A DNA stretch of 6,497 bases. Origin: Beijerinckiaceae bacterium. Lineage in GTDB: Bacteria; Pseudomonadota; Alphaproteobacteria; Rhizobiales; Beijerinckiaceae. Shown here piece by piece: positions 3,485 through 6,497 of the stretch. The notes beneath the pieces are model-generated. The model ran no database searches, was not told where the DNA came from, and worked only from the letters and a program-made list of their open reading frames with translations. The stretch's first letter is position 1. The number at the start of each line of letters is the position of its first letter. Location of the stretch: assembly GCA_947456315.1 (NCBI GenBank), contig CANGRU010000102.1:1-6497 (forward strand). The letters run 5' to 3'. Both the position numbers and the translations under genes were made by a program.

Positions 3485-5341
3485 ATGGACCAAACCGCAT
3501 CTCGTGACCGAACCATTCATCGCCTGCTGATCGCAACGGCGCTGGTAACGCTGGGGCTGGGCCTTGTGGCCCGGTTCTGGCGACCGGATGTGTCGACGAT
3601 CATCTGGAGTCTGGGCACAGTGCCTGTGCTTGGCTCGCTCGCGCTTGCCATTGTGCGGGCGTTGATGGTGGGCCGTGCCGGTCTGGATGCCATCGCCTTT
3701 CTGTCGATGGCAGCAGCTCTCGCCATGGGCGAGGCTTTGGCTGCCAATGTCGTCGCCATCATGTATGCGGGCGGCGTTGTTCTCGAAGATTATGCAGTGG
3801 CCCGCGCCGAGCGCGATCTGACGGCGCTGATTGATCGCGCCCCGCGCATTGCCCATCGCGTGCGCGAGGACAAGGTCGCTGATGTGGCCGCCGACGAGAT
3901 CGTCTCGGGTAATGTGCTGCTCGTGCGCGCGGGCGAGATACTGCCTGTTGACGGTTTTGTCCTCGATGCTTCGGCCATGTTGGATGAATCCGCTTTGACC
4001 GGCGAGCCGATTCCGGTGGAGCGCCGGATGGGGGAAGCGGTGCGCAGCGGCACGCTCAATGCGGGCGGCACGTTCCGACTGCGCGCCTCTGCCAGTGCGG
4101 GTGAAAGCACTTATGCCGGCATTGTGAAGCTGGTCAGTGCCGCGCAGACATCGCGTGCGCCCTTTTTGCGGATGGCCGACCGCACGGCGCTGGTTCTTTT
4201 GCCCGTGACCCTGGTCTTGGCGGGTGTGGCCTGGATGGGCTCCGGTGATCCCTTGCGCGCTTTGGCCGTGCTGGTGGCAGCAACCCCTTGTCCGCTGATT
4301 TTGGCTGCACCCGTCGCTTTCATTGCGGGCGTCTCGCAAGCGGCCCGCGGTGGCATATTGGTCAAAGGCGGTGGCCCGCTCGAAGCTTTGGCGCGTGTGC
4401 GCACGATCATTTTTGACAAGACGGGCACACTGACTGTGGGTGGTGCGCGTCTCATGTCCATCGAGACGGCACCCGGTGCCAAGGCGCAGGATGTTCTGCT
4501 TTATGCCGCCTCGCTGGAACAGGCGTCTCACCACAGTGTCGCGCAATCCATTGTCGAGGTCGCGCGCCAGCAAGGCCTGTCGCTGGTGCTGCCGGACACC
4601 GTTGTGGAGGCACATGGTGCGGGCCTGTCGGGGCGTGTGCAGGGGCGCGAGGTGCGCATCGGTTCGCACAGGCTGGTCTTTGGCGCAGGCGCACCGGATG
4701 ATTGGGCACAGCGCGTTCTGGATGATGCCGCGGCCCGTTCAGCCCTGGCGATTTTTGTTTGCGTGGACGGGCAGGGCCTTGGCGCATTGCTGATGGGCGA
4801 CGAATTGCGTGCGGATGCGCGCGGGGCCATCTCGCGCCTGCGCCGCCACGGAATTGCACGGATTGTGATGCTGACGGGCGACCGCGTGGATGCCGCACAG
4901 CGCATGGGATCTGCGCTGGATCTCGATCTCGTGCTGGCAGATCACCAGCCGCATGAAAAACTGGCCGTGGTGTCGAGCGAACAAACACACGCGCCTGTGT
5001 TGATGGTGGGCGATGGAATCAACGATGCGCCCGCTTTGGCAGCCGCCCATGTCGGCATGGCCATGGGGGCACGTGGCGCCAGCGCTGCGTCGCAAGCCGC
5101 CGATATTGTGTTGCTGGTCGAGGGCATCGATCGCGTGGCCGATGCCTTTGCCATTGCGCGACGCACGCGCTCCATTGCCTGGCAAAGCATTGTCGCAGGC
5201 ATGGCTTTGTCAGGTCTTGCCATGCTGGCAGCAGCTTTTGGCTATCTGTCACCCATTCACGGCGCCTTGCTGCAAGAGGCAATTGATGTGGCCGTGATCC
5301 TCAATGCGCTGCGTGCATTGTCGCCGCCCGATCAGGCGTGA
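3485..5341 (+). CDS. P1B-type heavy-metal-translocating ATPase (TPC transport motif)
   Basis: This 618-residue inner-membrane pump should export a transition metal by ATP hydrolysis through an aspartyl-phosphate. Visible parts are membrane helices at about 11-31, 36-60, 66-83 and 85-103; the actuator loop with TGE (172-174); helices at 234-252 and 258-283, the latter with the metal-path motif Thr267-Pro268-Cys269-Pro; the phosphorylation motif DKTGT with Asp311; the nucleotide domain with MLTGD (462-466) and GDGIND (509-514); and final helices at about 564-586 and 590-610 with polar Gln597, Glu598 and Asp601. TPC rather than CPC or SPC points to the P1B-5-like class (Nia of Sinorhizobium meliloti, nickel/iron), but there is no C-terminal hemerythrin domain and no N-terminal metal-binding domain. 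The usual SxHP motif reads SHHS (348-351). The upstream in-frame codon TAG at 3473 limits the start to the ATG at 3485, which lacks a ribosome site. Its 3' end overlaps the convergent ECF ATPase gene by 10 bases. The metal is not certain. Confidence 0.88.
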   Translation: MDQTASRDRTIHRLLIATALVTLGLGLVARFWRPDVSTIIWSLGTVPVLGSLALAIVRALMVGRAGLDAIAFLSMAAALAMGEALAANVVAIMYAGGVVLEDYAVARAERDLTALIDRAPRIAHRVREDKVADVAADEIVSGNVLLVRAGEILPVDGFVLDASAMLDESALTGEPIPVERRMGEAVRSGTLNAGGTFRLRASASAGESTYAGIVKLVSAAQTSRAPFLRMADRTALVLLPVTLVLAGVAWMGSGDPLRALAVLVAATPCPLILAAPVAFIAGVSQAARGGILVKGGGPLEALARVRTIIFDKTGTLTVGGARLMSIETAPGAKAQDVLLYAASLEQASHHSVAQSIVEVARQQGLSLVLPDTVVEAHGAGLSGRVQGREVRIGSHRLVFGAGAPDDWAQRVLDDAAARSALAIFVCVDGQGLGALLMGDELRADARGAISRLRRHGIARIVMLTGDRVDAAQRMGSALDLDLVLADHQPHEKLAVVSSEQTHAPVLMVGDGINDAPALAAAHVGMAMGARGASAASQAADIVLLVEGIDRVADAFAIARRTRSIAWQSIVAGMALSGLAMLAAAFGYLSPIHGALLQEAIDVAVILNALRALSPPDQA

Positions 5342-6045
5342 TCGTGATCGGCATGAATGTGCACATGCTCGTGCATATGCGGATGACGATGCAAGACGGC
5401 ATGTTCGAGGCGGCCATCTTTCATCAGCAAAGCGCGGGTGGCGATGCGGTCGAGCACGGGGCGATCATGTGAGACCATGATCAGCGCAATGTCGAGATTT
5501 TTCAAAATCTCGACAAGTTTCTCGACATGCTGGCTATCGAGTGAATTGGTCGGCTCGTCGAGCAATAAGACATCCGGATCCATAGCGAGAATGGCGGCGA
5601 GGCACACAAGCCGTTTTTCACCGCCCGACAATTTGCGTGTCACGCGGGGTGCGAGAGCCGACAGGCCAAGACGGGCCAGAGTGGCACGCGCTTTGTCCAT
5701 GGCGTCTTCTTCGGAAAGCCCCTGATTGAGCGGGCCGAAGGCGACATCTTCCACCACGCTCGGGCAAAAGAGCTGGTCATCGGCATCCTGAAACAGATAG
5801 GCCGCGCGCAAACGCACATCATGGAAGTCTTTTTCAACGCGCCGGTCTTGTCCGAAGGCATGGATGCGGCCGGAGGATATTTTCTGCAAGCCGATGAGCG
5901 CGCGCAGAAAGGTTGTCTTGCCAGCGCCATTCGAGCCGATGATGGCGAGCTTCTCACCCTTGTCGAGATGCATGGTCACGCCATCCAGCACGCGTGTGCC
6001 ATCACGCTCAATGACCAGATCATGTGTTTCGATGAGATGTGTCAT
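5332..6045 (-). CDS. cbiO: ECF/CbiO-type ABC transporter ATPase with His-rich tail (cobalt/nickel uptake)
   Basis: The 237-residue cytoplasmic ATPase powers an energy-coupling-factor importer. Motifs in order are Walker A GSNGAGKTT (37-45), Q-loop with Gln86 in FQDADDQLF, signature LSGGEKR (139-145), Walker B VLLLDEPT (159-166), D-loop SLD (168-170) and switch His193. The wording DDQLF followed by VEDVAFGPLN (98-107) is characteristic of CbiO/NikO-like proteins. The C-terminus carries ten His in residues 215-236 in a mostly alternating H-x-H pattern, an obvious metal-binding tail that could sense or buffer nickel or cobalt. The ATG at 6045 overlaps the stop codon of the upstream T-component by ATGA (6042-6045), so translation is probably coupled. 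The T-then-A gene order fits cbiMNQO/nikMNQO rather than the bioMN arrangement. Substrate assignment to Ni/Co is inferred from family, His tail and the neighbouring metal pump. Its end overlaps that pump's gene. Confidence 0.86.
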   Translation of the reverse strand: MTHLIETHDLVIERDGTRVLDGVTMHLDKGEKLAIIGSNGAGKTTFLRALIGLQKISSGRIHAFGQDRRVEKDFHDVRLRAAYLFQDADDQLFCPSVVEDVAFGPLNQGLSEEDAMDKARATLARLGLSALAPRVTRKLSGGEKRLVCLAAILAMDPDVLLLDEPTNSLDSQHVEKLVEILKNLDIALIMVSHDRPVLDRIATRALLMKDGRLEHAVLHRHPHMHEHVHIHADHDHA

Positions 6046-6497
6046 GCCAGCCGATCCAGAAGAATGATGCCCGCCAGCATGAAGGTAAGCAGTGCTGTAA
6101 AGGCCAAATCGAGCGCGCCGAGCGCACGTGTGGCCCGCAGCGGGAATTTTCCCGAAAAGCCGCGGCAGCGCATGCTCTCTTCAACGCGCTCGGCGCGCTC
6201 CATGGAGCGCACCAGCAACATGCCGGTGAAATGGCCATAGGCGCGGAAGGTGCGCAGATTGGCGCGCGGCTTGAACCCGCGTGCGCGCATGGCTTCCATC
6301 AGGCGCGCACCTTCTTCGCGAAACAGGCTTTGATAGCGCACCAGAAACAGCAAAAGATGCACGAGACGCGCAGGCACGCCCAATGATGCCAATCCGCGCC
6401 CGAGCCGCACCGGTTCCAGTGTCGCCAACAGCGCCATTGTGGTGATGACGGCGGCATTGACCTTGAGCACAATGGAGACAGCGCGCATCAGGCCGGC
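6042..6497 (-). CDS. cbiQ: CbiQ-type ECF transporter T-component (N-terminus outside window)
   Basis: This 151-codon open frame, ending at TGA (6042-6044), continues past the right edge, so the true start is not seen. The Met encoded at 6486-6488 is unlikely to be the start, since the frame runs on and the family is usually over 200 residues. It is the membrane scaffold that couples the ATPase to the substrate-binding subunit. Counting from the edge (residue 1), hydrophobic segments lie at about 5-27, 43-54, 83-96 and 126-148. Two coupling motifs of the family are visible: EAMRARGF (68-75) and ESMRCRGF (107-114), the second having Cys where Ala is common in Ala-Arg-Gly. It overlaps the ATPase gene by 4 bases, marking one operon; substrate-binding genes such as cbiM/nikM are expected upstream, beyond the window. 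A T-component for biotin or another vitamin cannot be excluded from this piece alone. Confidence 0.83.
   Translation of the reverse strand, partial: AGLMRAVSIVLKVNAAVITTMALLATLEPVRLGRGLASLGVPARLVHLLLFLVRYQSLFREEGARLMEAMRARGFKPRANLRTFRAYGHFTGMLLVRSMERAERVEESMRCRGFSGKFPLRATRALGALDLAFTALLTFMLAGIILLDRLA

Noticed and set aside
3470..4669. 399-codon open frame on the minus strand, antisense to the P1B ATPase
   Set aside because: It covers clear ATPase motifs on the plus strand; the translated product is His/Arg/Gln/Gly-rich without recognisable domains, as expected for a shadow frame in GC-rich DNA.

Overview
The window looks like a chromosomal segment from an alphaproteobacterium. I infer this mainly from the GatB C-terminus (the GWFVGQVMK...GGKANP style is typical of that class) and from overall GC-rich coding style; the genus cannot be read from the sequence. 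No tRNA, rRNA, insertion sequence, CRISPR array or phage gene was recognised.

Layout: (1) The last 38 codons of gatB with an intrinsic terminator (1-200). (2) About 540 bases without a convincing gene (201-740), rich in inverted repeats, including two perfect GTTAAC-centred dyads and a candidate promoter. (3) A 105-residue histone H1-like protein built from Lys/Ala/Thr/Val only repeats (741-1058), followed by several RNA hairpins and a strong terminator (1068-1216). (4) A secreted lytic transglycosylase on the minus strand (1398-2147). (5) Divergent from it, a membrane protein resembling the transmembrane half of an ABC exporter without any ATPase domain (2373-3308). (6) A P1B-type heavy-metal ATPase with a Thr-Pro-Cys transport motif (3485-5341). 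(7) Convergent with it and overlapping it by 10 bases, the end of an ECF-type (CbiQO/NikQO-like) metal uptake operon on the minus strand: an ATPase with a His-rich tail (5332-6045) and the T-component, cut by the window edge (6042-6497).

How the genes relate: regions 1-5 look like independent transcription units. Regions 6 and 7 form a plausible transition-metal locus. The P1B ATPase would export a metal (the TPC class has been linked to nickel and iron) and the CbiQO-like module would import nickel or cobalt, with substrate-binding genes such as cbiM/nikM expected beyond the right edge. The most unusual points are the histone gene with its elaborate flanking regulatory and structured DNA, the apparently ATPase-less ABC membrane protein, and the His-rich ATPase tail encoded at the gene overlap. 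I did not find a clearly new multi-gene system; the regulatory and RNA proposals are inferences from sequence pattern only.
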